A stretch of DNA of 64,000 nucleotides from NCBI RefSeq assembly GCF_033954455.1, contig NZ_CP121473.1, forward strand, positions 4,574,501 through 4,638,500, in the 5' to 3' direction. The position numbers and the translations under genes were made by a program. Shown here piece after piece: positions 39,541 to 48,709 of this stretch. Below the pieces are notes generated by a model. It was not told the origin of the DNA. It did not search any database and saw nothing but the letters and a program-made list of their open reading frames with translations. Numbering within the stretch: the first letter of the stretch is position 1; each line of letters starts with the position of its first letter. Source of the DNA: Thiorhodovibrio litoralis. Its GTDB lineage: Bacteria; Pseudomonadota; Gammaproteobacteria; Chromatiales; Chromatiaceae.

Positions 39541-39773
39541 CAGCACTGTGCTCAGGATTCTCATGCTTGTCATTGAGGCGCAGTGGCGCAAAAGCAGTTC
39601 CGCGAGTGCCCGGTTAAGATTTGGCGCGGTGAGCTTTATCCACCGGTTTGGCTTGTCTCTCAATCGTCACGTCCACTACCAAAGACTCATCGAACCCGCA
39701 GCTGAAGCTGGGATTTCGCAGTCCGATCGCTTCAACGTCCGCTAACAAAGCGGCTGCGGTCGCCGACCCTTTG

Positions 39774-40130
39774 TCAATCGGCGGCAGCTCTTGGCCGATA
39801 GAGGACGCTGCGCAAGCAGCCAAAGGCTCGGCACAGATGGGCGGCGTCGAGCGGCTGCTGCAGGTGACGGTCGATGTAGGCGAGCAAGGCGCCTTGGTTC
39901 AACACCGGCGCTGGCGGTGCCCGCTGCATTGTGTCTAGCCCTGGCAGCCGATGACCTCGGTCAGCGCATGCAGCAGGCAGTTCACCACGGCGGGTGTCTC
40001 GCCTTCGTTCAGCTCGGAAAGCGTGTCCCAAACAGCGAGCAGGTGGGCGGTGAGGATGCGCGCGAGCCGCTGTCGGCGATCAGCAGGTCTCCGAGGCTGA
40101 ACGCGCGTTTGGGCGGCGAAGTTCTGCAAG
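39774..40130 (-). pseudogene. AraC-family regulator remnant
   Basis: One frame gives ILTAHLLAVWDTLSELNEGETPAVVNCLLHALTEVI and stops. A shifted frame continues with LNQGALLAYIDRHLQQPLDAAHLCRAFGCLRSVLYR, the start of an AraC-type DNA-binding domain, and breaks off after the first helix-turn-helix. Frameshift plus truncation mark it as a relic. The stretch 39541-39773 between it and the transposase relic holds only an unrecognised 69-codon frame, and 40131-40303 may be more of the regulator's N-terminal coding region. Confidence 0.6.
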
Positions 40131-40303
40131 CGCTACCCGGCGACCGGCTCCAAGTCGAACAGTGGGCGCAGGCTTTCGCGCCATATCTCGAAGCCCTGGT
40201 CGGCGAGGAACTGACAGGTATCAAGCTCGACGGGGCTGGCGGTTTACTCGTTGGTGCTGGATGGGTGCATCATGGGGTTGCTTGGCAGGCCAAAGCGACT
40301 TGG

Positions 40304-40612
40304 TTAATGGTAGTCGCTCTCGCGCTGGTGGCGTACCGCCAGCACGGTGACGGTTTCGGCATCGTCTATCTCGAATAACGCGACATAGCCAGCCGAGCCA
40401 AAGGGGATCAGCAGCTCCCGCAAGAGCGGCGAGTCGCTCGCGGCTTTGCGGCAGGTAAAGGAAAATCGCTCCAGTGTGATCAGGCCTGCTCGGATCGCTT
40501 CCAGGGCACGTTCAGCGAGCGCCCAGTCCGTGGCATCCCGCTCAAGAATAAACCCGTAGAGCCAAACGAAATCGGCCTCGGCTTCCGTCGTCAATCGAAC
40601 CCGATAGGTCAT
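40304..40612 (-). CDS. ParE/RelE-superfamily toxin
   Basis: A 102-residue small basic protein of the RelE/ParE fold: YRVRLTTEAEADFVWLYGFILERD at the start, LRELLIPFGSAGYVALFEIDDAETVTVLAVRHQRESDYH at the end, where the ALFEID and VRHQRE strands are characteristic. Length is complete, unlike the toxin at 34597. It overlaps the antitoxin stop (ATGA), so the pair is coupled. Whether it targets mRNA or gyrase cannot be told. Confidence 0.85.
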   Translation of the reverse strand: MTYRVRLTTEAEADFVWLYGFILERDATDWALAERALEAIRAGLITLERFSFTCRKAASDSPLLRELLIPFGSAGYVALFEIDDAETVTVLAVRHQRESDYH

Positions 40613-40896
40613 TTCGGAGCATGGTTGGCTTTGGCTTTGTTGAGCATCCCTTCAAGCCGCTCGATCACGGCGGACGCATCGACATAGCGTCCCGTCTGTC
40701 GGGCAAGATCCCGCGACTTCAAACCACGTGCGACAAATTCCGCCTCGGCACGACGATAGGCAATGTTTTGACGAATCGCTTCCTCCACGAAGCCAGACAG
40801 GGTTTCACCCTCATGTAAAACACTCTCGACGGACAGGCGAAGCTCTGGATCGACTCGAAGCGAGGGAATGGTGGCTGTTTTCATGGCTGTTTTCAT
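40609..40896 (-). CDS. Antitoxin of the downstream ParE/RelE-type toxin
   Basis: A 95-residue protein: TIPSLRVDPELRLSVESVLHEGETLSGFVEEAIRQNIAYRR is a ribbon-helix-helix-like DNA-binding N-terminus, and the rest a helical toxin-binding tail. Start choices lie at 40914, 40896 and 40884 because ATGAAAACAGCC is tandemly duplicated at the front, giving MKTAMKTATIP. No good ribosome site helps decide. It is followed by the toxin gene with a 4-base overlap. The 290 bases to gshB show no gene. Confidence 0.82.
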   Translation of the reverse strand: MKTAMKTATIPSLRVDPELRLSVESVLHEGETLSGFVEEAIRQNIAYRRAEAEFVARGLKSRDLARQTGRYVDASAVIERLEGMLNKAKANHAPK

Positions 40897-41187
40897 CAGG
40901 GAGACAGGCTGCATTGCATTTGCAACGCATGATGCCGATCTCTTGCTGTCAGTGCAACAATGGGATCAGTGCAGCTGCTGCTCGGCGAAGTGGACGAGAT
41001 CGGCGGGCTTGGCGTTGCCGAAGCTCCGCGCCATCGCCGCTTAGGCGCAGGCACTTGTCCATCGCCCCCCAGGGCCAAGGGGGAATTCGACCCGCACAGT
41101 CTCAAAAGGCCAGATCGGCGACCGGGCCAAAGCCAAGCCGCGCACGCATGACCTGACAGCGCCCGGCGGCTCGGTTAGACTCTCGCC

Positions 41188-42141
41188 ATGACAGTGCGCC
41201 TTGCAATGGTGATGGACCCGATTGCGTCCATCGATATCAAAAAGGACAGCAGCTTCGCGATGCTGCTGGCCGCGCAGGCGCGCGGCTGGGAGCTCGGCTA
41301 CCTGGAGCTGAATGACCTGTTCCTGCGCGATCAGCGCATCTATGGCCGCGCCCAGCCGGTGCGGGTGCGCGATGATCCGAGCGACTGGTTCGACCTCGGC
41401 GAGGCCAAGCTCGCGCCGCTCGAGACCTTCGACGTGGTGCTGATGCGCAAGGACCCGCCCTTCGACATGGAATACATCATCGCCACCTATCTGCTCGAGC
41501 GTGCCCAGCACCAGGGCTGCCTGGTGGTGAATGACCCGCGCGCGCTGCGCGACGCGAACGAGAAAATCTTCGCCACCGACTTCCCCGAGCTGGCCCCGGC
41601 GCACCTGGTTGCGCGCGATGGCGCCGACCTGCGCGCCTTCATCGCCGAGCAGCAGGACACGGTACTCAAACCGCTCGATGGCATGGGCGGGCGCTCGGTG
41701 TTTCGCGTGCGCGCCGATGACCCCAATCTTGGCGTCATCATCGAGACCCTCACCAACAACGGCCAGCGCTTTTGCATGGCGCAGCGCTTTATCCCGGAGA
41801 TCACCGACGGAGACAAGCGGGTGCTGATCATCGATGGCGAGCCGGTGCCGCATCTCCTCGCGCGCATCCCGACCGGCACCGACTCACGCGGTAACCTGGC
41901 CGCCGGTGCGCTGGGGCAGGTGCGGCCCCTCGGCGATGCCGAGCGACGCATCGCCGAGCAAGTGGGCCCGGTGCTGAGCGAGCGCGGCATTGTCTTCGCC
42001 GGGCTGGATGTGATCGGTGAGTTCCTGACCGAAATCAATATCACCAGCCCCACCTGTATTCGCGAAATCGACCGCGAGCGAGACACCGACATCGCCGGCG
42101 ACTTGATGGAAGCCATCGCCCGGAGGTTGAATGCACGTTGA
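41188..42141 (+). CDS. gshB: Glutathione synthetase
   Basis: A 317-residue ATP-grasp enzyme that joins gamma-glutamylcysteine and glycine. Typical pieces: MDPIASIDIKKDSSFAMLLAAQ, MRKDPPFDMEYI, VLKPLDGMGGRSVF (ATP-binding loop), and FLTEINITSPTCIREI at the metal site. First gene of a gshB-(apbE-like)-tonB-yqgE-ruvX-pyrR-pyrB-pyrC row. Confidence 0.96.
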   Translation: MTVRLAMVMDPIASIDIKKDSSFAMLLAAQARGWELGYLELNDLFLRDQRIYGRAQPVRVRDDPSDWFDLGEAKLAPLETFDVVLMRKDPPFDMEYIIATYLLERAQHQGCLVVNDPRALRDANEKIFATDFPELAPAHLVARDGADLRAFIAEQQDTVLKPLDGMGGRSVFRVRADDPNLGVIIETLTNNGQRFCMAQRFIPEITDGDKRVLIIDGEPVPHLLARIPTGTDSRGNLAAGALGQVRPLGDAERRIAEQVGPVLSERGIVFAGLDVIGEFLTEINITSPTCIREIDRERDTDIAGDLMEAIARRLNAR

Positions 42142-43324
42142 ATCCGTCTGTCCGGGCTGCCTGACCAGCGCGCCCCGAAATTCCCGAATATGGCCCGCCC
42201 CAAAATGGCTTGCTGAAAGCCAAGCACTTGATAACCAACCGTCTCGACGTTCCCCAGCTCCGCGTCACCTAGCCTTGATCGCGGTTCTGGCGATGATTGC
42301 GGCACTGCTGCAGGGCTGCGGTCGCGGCGAAACCCCCGTCCATGTCAGCCAATTTGACGCCTTTGGCATCCGCATCGACATGCAGCTGCTGGGTGCGCCC
42401 GAACAGCTGGCCACCGAGGTGGCTGAGCAGACGGCTCAGGACTTCGCGCTGACCTCCTATTCCCTCGGGCTTGAGCAACCCGGCCCCATGCAGCGCGTCA
42501 ATGAACTGCTCGCCACCACCGAGCCCTTTGCCGCGCCGCCCGCATTGCTGCCGCTGCTTGAGCAGACACGCGATCTAAGCGAGCGCAGCGGTTATTTGTT
42601 CAACCCTGCCGTCGGCATGCTGACTGACTTGTGGCGGCCGGACCCGGTGACCGGAAAATGCAGCGAACCGCCCGATGACGAGTCTATCGCCCGCCTGGTC
42701 GAGGCCGCACCAACGCTTGACGACATCAGCCTGAACGGCATCGAACTGCTAAGCGACAACCCTGCGGTGAAGCTCGACTTCGGCGCGGTGATCCGCGCCT
42801 ACGCCGCTGACATCGCCGTTGCCAACATGCGCGCCCGTGGTATTCGCGGCGCCATGATCCGCATCGGCAGCGATCTGCGCCTGATGGGCGACCGCACCGG
42901 CCAGCCCTGGCGCGTCCCGGTGCTGCGCGGCAGCGGTGGTGCAGTTCTCGGCACACTCGATCTGCGCGGCGACATGAGCGTGGTCACAGTCGGGCGCTTC
43001 CAGAGCCCCTGCTTTCGCAACGGCAAGGAATATTCGCGCATCATCGACCCACGCACCGGCTATCCAGCGCAAGGGACCCAGGTTGTCACCGTGCTCAATT
43101 CTGGTGATGCCGTAACCGCCGCCGCGGCCGCCACCGCGCTCTTCGCCGCCGGCCCTCAGCAATGGGGCCAAATCGCTCGCCAAATGGGCATTTCCGCCGC
43201 ACTGCTGATCGATGACACCGGGCATATCCACTTGAGCCCGGCAATGGAGCGCCATTTGCAGATCATTGACCGCAATGCCCAAGTCAGTGTGAGCCCCGCC
43301 TGGCAGGACTCCGGCCCCCAGTAG
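42131..43324 (+). CDS. ApbE-like lipoprotein with degenerate active site
   Basis: A 397-residue protein with an unusually long N-region before a lipoprotein signal (LALIAVLAMIAALLQGC, Cys about 63) and an ApbE/FAD:protein FMN transferase fold (LDFGAVIRAYAAD, RIIDPRTGYPAQGTQVVTVLNS). Positions conserved in active enzymes differ: GGD is GSD, the HIIDP His is Arg, and the ADALSTAL metal-binding Asp is Ala (AAAAATAL). Active ApbE loads FMN on RnfD/RnfG and similar proteins; this one may be inactive or altered. It overlaps gshB by 11 bases. Confidence 0.75.
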   Translation: MHVESVCPGCLTSAPRNSRIWPAPKWLAESQALDNQPSRRSPAPRHLALIAVLAMIAALLQGCGRGETPVHVSQFDAFGIRIDMQLLGAPEQLATEVAEQTAQDFALTSYSLGLEQPGPMQRVNELLATTEPFAAPPALLPLLEQTRDLSERSGYLFNPAVGMLTDLWRPDPVTGKCSEPPDDESIARLVEAAPTLDDISLNGIELLSDNPAVKLDFGAVIRAYAADIAVANMRARGIRGAMIRIGSDLRLMGDRTGQPWRVPVLRGSGGAVLGTLDLRGDMSVVTVGRFQSPCFRNGKEYSRIIDPRTGYPAQGTQVVTVLNSGDAVTAAAAATALFAAGPQQWGQIARQMGISAALLIDDTGHIHLSPAMERHLQIIDRNAQVSVSPAWQDSGPQ

Positions 43325-43334
43325 CAACCGCGCC

Positions 43335-44324
43335 ATGTCCGCTGCCACCCCTGCTGCGCACCGCGGAACCGATCCTCAGCCGTTCCACTCCCGCGTGCGC
43401 GCCTCGCGGCGCTCGCTGCTTATCGCCTTCGCGATCGCCCTACTGATCCATCTGGGTGCGAGCATTGCGCTGACGGGATTTGACTGGCAACCCCCGACCC
43501 TGACGGCTCCAGGTGAGCACGCCGCCGCCCCGCTGGCGTTCGAGCTGCTGCCAACGCCAGCCACCAAGCCGACCCCCGCGCCTCCCGCTGAGGTTCCACC
43601 CAAGCCCCCAGCAGAGGATGCAGCCGAGCTCGCTCCCGAGCCAGCGCCCGAACCTGAATCAATCTCGGCATCAGAGCCTGAATCAAAGGCGACACTCGAG
43701 CCGACGCGCGAATCCCCGCCAGCGCGCGCCGTCCAGACCGAGCCCGACCAAACATCCGCTGCAGCGCCTGCCACAACCGACACCACTCCGAGCAGCGCGG
43801 CGCGTTCCACCGCCCCAAGCGAGGACCGACCATCCGCGCTCGACAGCCTCGCCGGGCCGCCCGCGCGCGCAGTTTCAGCCGCGGACATCCTCGCCAGCCG
43901 CGATCAAGCGCTGGCCGGCCTGACACAGCATCAGTTGCGCCGGCAGCCCGGCGCGGCTCCGGCCAGCCGGCGCAAAGCCATCAGCGCCAGTACCCAGGAG
44001 TATATTTACGCGAATTATCTCGAATCCTGGCGGCGCAAGGTCGAGCGGATCGGCAACCTCAACTATCCGGAAGAAGCCAAGGAGAAACACCTATTCGGTA
44101 GCCTGGTGCTGCAAGTTGCTGTGCGCGCCGACGGCAGTCTGGAGAGCGTGCGGGTGCTGAGATCATCCGGCCACGACGTCCTGGATCAGGCCGCGGTGCG
44201 CATCGTTGAGCTTGCCGCACCCTTCGCGCCCTTTCCCAAGGACATTCGCGCCCGCCATGATGTGCTCGATATCACCAGAACCTGGCAGTTTCTAAGAAAT
44301 CAAAAGCTTGGCTGGGATCAATAG
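43335..44324 (+). CDS. tonB: TonB family protein
   Basis: A 329-residue protein with one N-terminal membrane helix (about 27-46), a long Pro/Glu/Ala periplasmic spacer (about 60-190) and a C-terminal TonB domain (about 225-320; NLNYPEEAKEKHLFGSLVLQVAVRADGSLESVRVLRSSGH). It transmits inner-membrane proton energy to outer-membrane receptors. It lies 10 bases after the ApbE-like gene. The paralogue beside gshB in Pseudomonas is in the same place. Confidence 0.88.
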   Translation: MSAATPAAHRGTDPQPFHSRVRASRRSLLIAFAIALLIHLGASIALTGFDWQPPTLTAPGEHAAAPLAFELLPTPATKPTPAPPAEVPPKPPAEDAAELAPEPAPEPESISASEPESKATLEPTRESPPARAVQTEPDQTSAAAPATTDTTPSSAARSTAPSEDRPSALDSLAGPPARAVSAADILASRDQALAGLTQHQLRRQPGAAPASRRKAISASTQEYIYANYLESWRRKVERIGNLNYPEEAKEKHLFGSLVLQVAVRADGSLESVRVLRSSGHDVLDQAAVRIVELAAPFAPFPKDIRARHDVLDITRTWQFLRNQKLGWDQ

Positions 44325-44422
44325 CCGAATAGCGCCGCTTTGCAAGCCCATCTCCCGCGTCCGGCAAGAAGCCGTTCAAAGAGGCTTGCTTCCCGACTCT
44401 AGGCTCGGGATACTATGTCCCT

Positions 44423-44986
44423 ATGAGCGTTTCAACGTCGCTGACCAATCACTTTCTTATCGCGATGCCGGGTCTTCAGGACCCGAACTTTTCGCGTACC
44501 GTCAGCTATATCTGCGAGCACAACTCGCAGGGCGCGATGGGGATCGTCATCAATCGTCCGATGGACCTGCGCTTGGGCGACGTGCTCGAGCAGCTCGACA
44601 TCGAACCCCAGGTTACGGATATCAGCAACCAGATCGTCTATCTGGGTGGTCCAGTGCAAACTGATCGCGGCTTTGTGATCCACTCCGGGCCTGAAACCTT
44701 CGACTCCACCCTGAGCGTCACGCCGGACATTCGCGTCACCACCTCGCGCGACATTCTCGAGGCCATTGCCGCGGGCACCGGCCCCGAGCTGTGCCTGGTG
44801 GCACTAGGCTACGCCGGCTGGACCAGCGGCCAGCTCGAGGAAGAACTCAGCGCCAACGCCTGGCTCAGCGGCCCGGCAAATGACGAAACACTGTTTAAGC
44901 TGCCCGCATCCAGTCGCCTGCAGGCAGCGGCGCAGCTCATCGGCATCGACCTCAACCTGCTGATCGGCGAAGCCGGGCATGCGTGA
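44423..44986 (+). CDS. yqgE: YqgE/AlgH family protein
   Basis: A 187-residue protein of full family length: LTNHFLIAMPGLQDPNFSRTVSYICEHNSQGAMGIVINRPMD, YLGGPVQTDRGFVIH and ALGYAGWTSGQLEEELSANAWL are diagnostic. Fold is known, biochemical role is not. It precedes ruvX as in most gammaproteobacteria. Confidence 0.96.
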   Translation: MSVSTSLTNHFLIAMPGLQDPNFSRTVSYICEHNSQGAMGIVINRPMDLRLGDVLEQLDIEPQVTDISNQIVYLGGPVQTDRGFVIHSGPETFDSTLSVTPDIRVTTSRDILEAIAAGTGPELCLVALGYAGWTSGQLEEELSANAWLSGPANDETLFKLPASSRLQAAAQLIGIDLNLLIGEAGHA

Positions 44987-45097
44987 TGACGCCCGTGACC
45001 CAACCCCGCTACGCATGGCCCTGACCACTGCGGTAACAGCGGCTGCTGCTCCACGCGCAAGCTGCTAACCGACTCAGACCGCATTGTTGAAACCCCA

Positions 45098-45592
45098 TTG
45101 GCACCAGCGACCCCATTGGCAATAGCGCAAACCAGCCAACTCCCCACAGCAACTTTGCTGGGCTTCGATTTCGGCCCGCGCAAGATCGGCGTCGCGGTCG
45201 GCCAGATGCTGACCGGCACTGCCACCGCGCTCACCACCCTGCGCAGCCAGCGCAATCGCCCTGACTGGGCCGGGATTGAGCGCCTGATGCGCGAATGGCA
45301 GCCGCAGGCCGCCGTCCTCGGTCTGCCGGTGAACATGTACGACCGCGAAGAAGACTGGGCGCCGCAGGTCCATCGTTTCCGCCGCCAGCTTGAGGGGCGC
45401 TTTGGGCTTCAGGTTCATCTAGTGGATGAGCGACTGACCAGCCGCGCCGCGCGCGAGGAGTTGGGCGGGCGCTTCGATAACCGCGACGATGAAGTCGATG
45501 CGGTCGCGGCCAAGCTGATCCTCGAGACCTGGCTTGGCGAACAAACGCGCCCGAGCGCAACTCCCACCCCCGGAGACTCCGGCCATGGCTGA
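45098..45592 (+). CDS. ruvX: Holliday junction resolvase-like RuvX (YqgF)
   Basis: A protein of about 164 residues with the RNase H-like fold: [17 protein letters not shown] (first catalytic Asp), VLGLPVN, and the end [13 protein letters not shown] ... [12 protein letters not shown]. Implicated in pre-16S rRNA processing and in resolvase activity. There is no ATG or GTG in this frame upstream of the conserved core back to a stop at 44996, so the start must be TTG (45098 or 45116). It overlaps pyrR by 8 bases. Confidence 0.88.
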   Translation: MAPATPLAIAQTSQLPTATLLGFDFGPRKIGVAVGQMLTGTATALTTLRSQRNRPDWAGIERLMREWQPQAAVLGLPVNMYDREEDWAPQVHRFRRQLEGRFGLQVHLVDERLTSRAAREELGGRFDNRDDEVDAVAAKLILETWLGEQTRPSATPTPGDSGHG

Positions 45593-46130
45593 CGCCGCCA
45601 CCTGGAAAGACGCCGCCGAGATCGACGCCCTGCTCGCCACCATGGCGCAAGAACTCGCCGCCCTGTGCCAGGCGCGCGGCATCGAGCGGCCCTTGATGGT
45701 CGGCATCCACACCGGTGGCGTCTGGGTTGCCGAGCATTTGCACCGCTTGCTTGCCCTGGAGGACCCGCTCGGGTTTCTGGACATTTCCTTTTATCGCGAC
45801 GACTTCACCCGCATTGGCCTGCACCCGCAGGTGCATCCGTCCGAACTGCCGGTGGCCGTCGATGACCGCGCCGTGATTCTGGTCGATGATGTGCTCCAGT
45901 CAGGGCGCACCATCCGCGCCGCGCTCAATGTGTTGTTCGACTACGGTCGCCCCTCGCAGGTGCTGCTCGCCATTCTGGCCGAGCGCGATGGGCGCGAGTT
46001 GCCGATCAATCCCGACGTGGTCGGTCTGCATGCGGAGCTTGAGCCCGGCAGTCACATCAAGCTGAGCGGCCCCGACCCGCTGCACCTTGAGCGGCGCGGC
46101 GCCGCCCCTGGCAACGCGGACCAGCCCTGA
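45585..46130 (+). CDS. pyrR: Bifunctional PyrR regulator / uracil phosphoribosyltransferase
   Basis: A 181-residue phosphoribosyltransferase with the PRPP loop [19 protein letters not shown] (about 105-123) and [10 protein letters not shown], matching PyrR. GGAG lies 9 bases before the ATG at 45585. In proteobacteria PyrR mostly supplies UPRT activity rather than attenuation, and no attenuator-like leader is visible. Its stop shares one base with the pyrB start. Confidence 0.93.
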   Translation: MADAATWKDAAEIDALLATMAQELAALCQARGIERPLMVGIHTGGVWVAEHLHRLLALEDPLGFLDISFYRDDFTRIGLHPQVHPSELPVAVDDRAVILVDDVLQSGRTIRAALNVLFDYGRPSQVLLAILAERDGRELPINPDVVGLHAELEPGSHIKLSGPDPLHLERRGAAPGNADQP

Positions 46131-47152
46131 TGAACCTCGCCGCCCCGGGATTGCAGCAGCCCAACCCGCAGCTCGACGCGCAGGGCAACCTGCGCCATTT
46201 CCTGACTCTCGACGGCCTCGACCGCGCGCTGCTGACGGACATTCTCGACCGCACCGAGGGGTTTCTGAGCGTTGCCCGTCAACCGGTCAAGAAGGTCCCG
46301 CTATGCCGTGGCAAGGTCATCGCCAATCTGTTCTTTGAGAACAGCACCCGCACCCGCACCACCTTCGAGCTGGCTGCCAAGCGCCTGTCCGCCGATGTGC
46401 TTAACCTCAACATCAGCACCTCGGCCACCGCCAAGGGCGAGACACTGCTCGACACCCTGCGTAATCTGGAGGCCATGCATGTCGACATGTTCGTCGTCCG
46501 CCACGCGGACAGCGGCGCGGCTCACTTCATCGCCAGCCATGCCGCGCCCCATGTCAGCGTGATCAATGCCGGCGATGGCTGCCATGCGCACCCCACCCAG
46601 GGCATGCTGGATATGTTCACCATCCGCCAGCACAAAGGCGACATCGCCGGACTCAAGGTCGCCATCGTCGGCGATATTCTGCATTCGCGCGTCGCCCGCT
46701 CACAGATCAGCGCCCTCAACACTTTGGGCGCTGCCGAGGTGCGCGTCATCGCACCCCGCACCCTGATCCCAACTTGCGCCGCCGAGGCACTTGGCGTTGA
46801 GGTCTTCCATGATCTGCGCGAGGGGGTCACAGACTGCGACGTGATCATCATGTTGCGCCTGCAGCGCGAGCGCATGACCGGCGGCTTTCTGCCCAGTGAG
46901 CACGAGTATTTCTTGCTGTTCGGCCTGACCGAAAAACGCCTGACCACCGCCAAGCCCGACGCCATTGTGATGCACCCCGGCCCCATCAATCGCGGGGTGG
47001 AGATAGACTCGGAGGTCGCCGATGGGCCGCGCTCGGTTATTCTCGAGCAGGTCAGCAACGGCCTGGCGGTGCGCATGGCCATCATGTCCACCTGCATCGG
47101 CACGCAGTATCTGGCGGGCCAGGGTGCCGAACGGGACAGACCCCATGACTGA
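46130..47152 (+). CDS. pyrB: Aspartate carbamoyltransferase catalytic subunit
   Basis: A 340-residue transcarbamoylase, first committed step of pyrimidine synthesis. Carbamoyl-phosphate loop [13 protein letters not shown] (about 69-81), HPTQGMLDM and [11 protein letters not shown] are all present. The 20-residue N-terminal extension is the class A (Pseudomonas) type, in which PyrB forms a complex with a pseudo-dihydroorotase, encoded next. Overlaps that gene by 8 bases. Confidence 0.95.
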   Translation: MNLAAPGLQQPNPQLDAQGNLRHFLTLDGLDRALLTDILDRTEGFLSVARQPVKKVPLCRGKVIANLFFENSTRTRTTFELAAKRLSADVLNLNISTSATAKGETLLDTLRNLEAMHVDMFVVRHADSGAAHFIASHAAPHVSVINAGDGCHAHPTQGMLDMFTIRQHKGDIAGLKVAIVGDILHSRVARSQISALNTLGAAEVRVIAPRTLIPTCAAEALGVEVFHDLREGVTDCDVIIMLRLQRERMTGGFLPSEHEYFLLFGLTEKRLTTAKPDAIVMHPGPINRGVEIDSEVADGPRSVILEQVSNGLAVRMAIMSTCIGTQYLAGQGAERDRPHD

Positions 47153-48455
47153 GCCCTCCCCTCAACGCCTGTCCGTGCTAGCCGCACGCGTGATCGATCC
47201 CGCCAGCGGGCATGACGGAATTGCCGACCTGCATCTGGCCGACGGCCGGATTCTCGCGATTGGCCCAGCACCGGCGGATTTTCAGCCTGAGCAGCGTATC
47301 GACGCCAACGGCCTGCTCGCCATCCCGGGCCTGGTCGACCTGTGCGCGCGCCTGCGCCAGCCCGGCCTGGAGCAAAAGGCCACCATTCGCAGCGAAACCC
47401 GAGCCGCAGCCAGCGCTGGCATTACCACCCTATGCTGCCCGCCCGATACCCAGCCAGTGGTTGACACACCGGCGGTTGCCCAGCTGATCCACCAGATCGC
47501 CGAGACCAATGGTTATGCCCGCGTGGTGCCGGCCGGCAGCCTGACGCAGAATCTCGCCGGCGAGCAGATCAGCGAAATGGCCGCACTCGCGCGCGCCGGC
47601 TGCCCGGTGCTCAGCCACGCCGACCGCCCCATCCGCAACACCCGGGTGCAAAGACGCGCACTCGAATATGCCGCCACCTTCGGCTTGACCTGCTTTCTGC
47701 ACCCAGCCGATGCCGCGCTCTCCGAAGGCGGCCTGGTGCATGAAGGACGCGTCAGCACCCGCCTCGGCCTGCCCGGCATTCCCGAGGCATCCGAGACAGT
47801 CGCCGTCGCCCGCGATCTGGCATTGGCCGAGCAGACAGGCGCGCGTATTCACTTTCGCGGCCTATCCACTGCCCGAGCCACCGAAATGCTGGCCGAAGCG
47901 CGTGCCCGCGGCGTTCAGGTCACCGCCGACGTGAGCGCTCATCAGCTGTTCCTGACCGAAGACGACATCGGCACCTTCAACGCCAATGCGCTGGTCCTGC
48001 CCCCGCTGCGCACCGAGGCCGACCGCAAGGCGCTGCGCGCCGCCGTGGCCGCCGGCGTCATCAGCGCCATCTGCTCCGATCACCAGCCACACGAGCCCGA
48101 CGCCAAGCTCGATCCTTTCCCCCAGACCTCGCCCGGCATCTCGACACTGGAAACCCTGCTGCCACTGGTCCTGCGGCTGGTTGAGGAGCAACTGCTACCC
48201 CTGCACGACGCGCTCGCCTGCGTGACCAGCCATGCCGCCGACATCCTAGGCCTGCCCTTTGGCCGTCTGCAGCCGGGCGCGCCCGCCGATTTCTGCCTCC
48301 TGGCACCAGAACAACGCTGGACGCTAACCCCAGAACGCATGCAAAGCCAGGGCAAAAACACCCCTTTTCTCGGTCAGACCCTGCAAGGGCAGGTAAGCAT
48401 GACCTTTCTCGGCGGCCGGCTTGTCTTCAAAGACGAACGCGACGGGGCGAGTTGA
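47145..48455 (+). CDS. pyrC: Dihydroorotase-like, probably non-catalytic subunit (PyrC'/PyrX)
   Basis: A 436-residue amidohydrolase-fold protein. The metal-binding HxH that follows GLVD in active dihydroorotases is [10 protein letters not shown] here, so the first two ligands are missing, though [11 protein letters not shown] near residue 305 remains recognisable. This matches the inactive PyrC' of Pseudomonas, which is needed structurally for aspartate carbamoyltransferase. The true start overlaps pyrB; a longer frame upstream is a shadow. Confidence 0.88.
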   Translation: MTEPSPQRLSVLAARVIDPASGHDGIADLHLADGRILAIGPAPADFQPEQRIDANGLLAIPGLVDLCARLRQPGLEQKATIRSETRAAASAGITTLCCPPDTQPVVDTPAVAQLIHQIAETNGYARVVPAGSLTQNLAGEQISEMAALARAGCPVLSHADRPIRNTRVQRRALEYAATFGLTCFLHPADAALSEGGLVHEGRVSTRLGLPGIPEASETVAVARDLALAEQTGARIHFRGLSTARATEMLAEARARGVQVTADVSAHQLFLTEDDIGTFNANALVLPPLRTEADRKALRAAVAAGVISAICSDHQPHEPDAKLDPFPQTSPGISTLETLLPLVLRLVEEQLLPLHDALACVTSHAADILGLPFGRLQPGAPADFCLLAPEQRWTLTPERMQSQGKNTPFLGQTLQGQVSMTFLGGRLVFKDERDGAS

Positions 48456-48524
48456 TTCGCGCCAATCGGCCACAAGGTGATCAGCTAGCCAAGATCAGAC
48501 TTTGAAGCCCAAATTAGTTCCAGG

Positions 48525-48641
48525 TTTTGGGCCGGGTGACGGGCGCGGGGGGTCTCGGCGGCAGGACGTCGCTGGAAAGCAGCCTATTTGAAATTGGGGA
48601 TGTATTCACGGCGCCCCCCGCGACCGTCACCCGGCCCAAAA
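48525..48641 (+). repeat. Palindromic structured repeat, copy 1
   Basis: TTTTGGGCCGGGTGACGG (48525-48542) pairs perfectly with 48624-48641. After one G-A mismatch the stem continues with CGCGGGGGG/CCCCCCGCG to about 28 pairs. Inside, GGCGGC-AGGAC-GTCGCT forms a second hairpin using two G-U pairs, and the loop GGATGTATTCACGGCG is identical to copy 2 at 55761. The G-U pairs exist only in the + strand RNA. It lies between the pyrimidine operon and the aldo/keto reductase gene, so it could also end the upstream transcript, although no T run follows. Confidence 0.85.
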
Positions 48642-48709
48642 CAAGCCAAAAGCCCTTGCTTTTCTCTGACACCAATAGCAAAAAAACCGACCAAACAAAG
48701 GAAGTATCG

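Noticed and set aside
48527-48709. N-terminal extension of the aldo/keto reductase gene through the repeat
   Set aside because: The extension is only the repeat and its flank in translation; MRYLPLGRTDI with AAGGAAG fits the family start.
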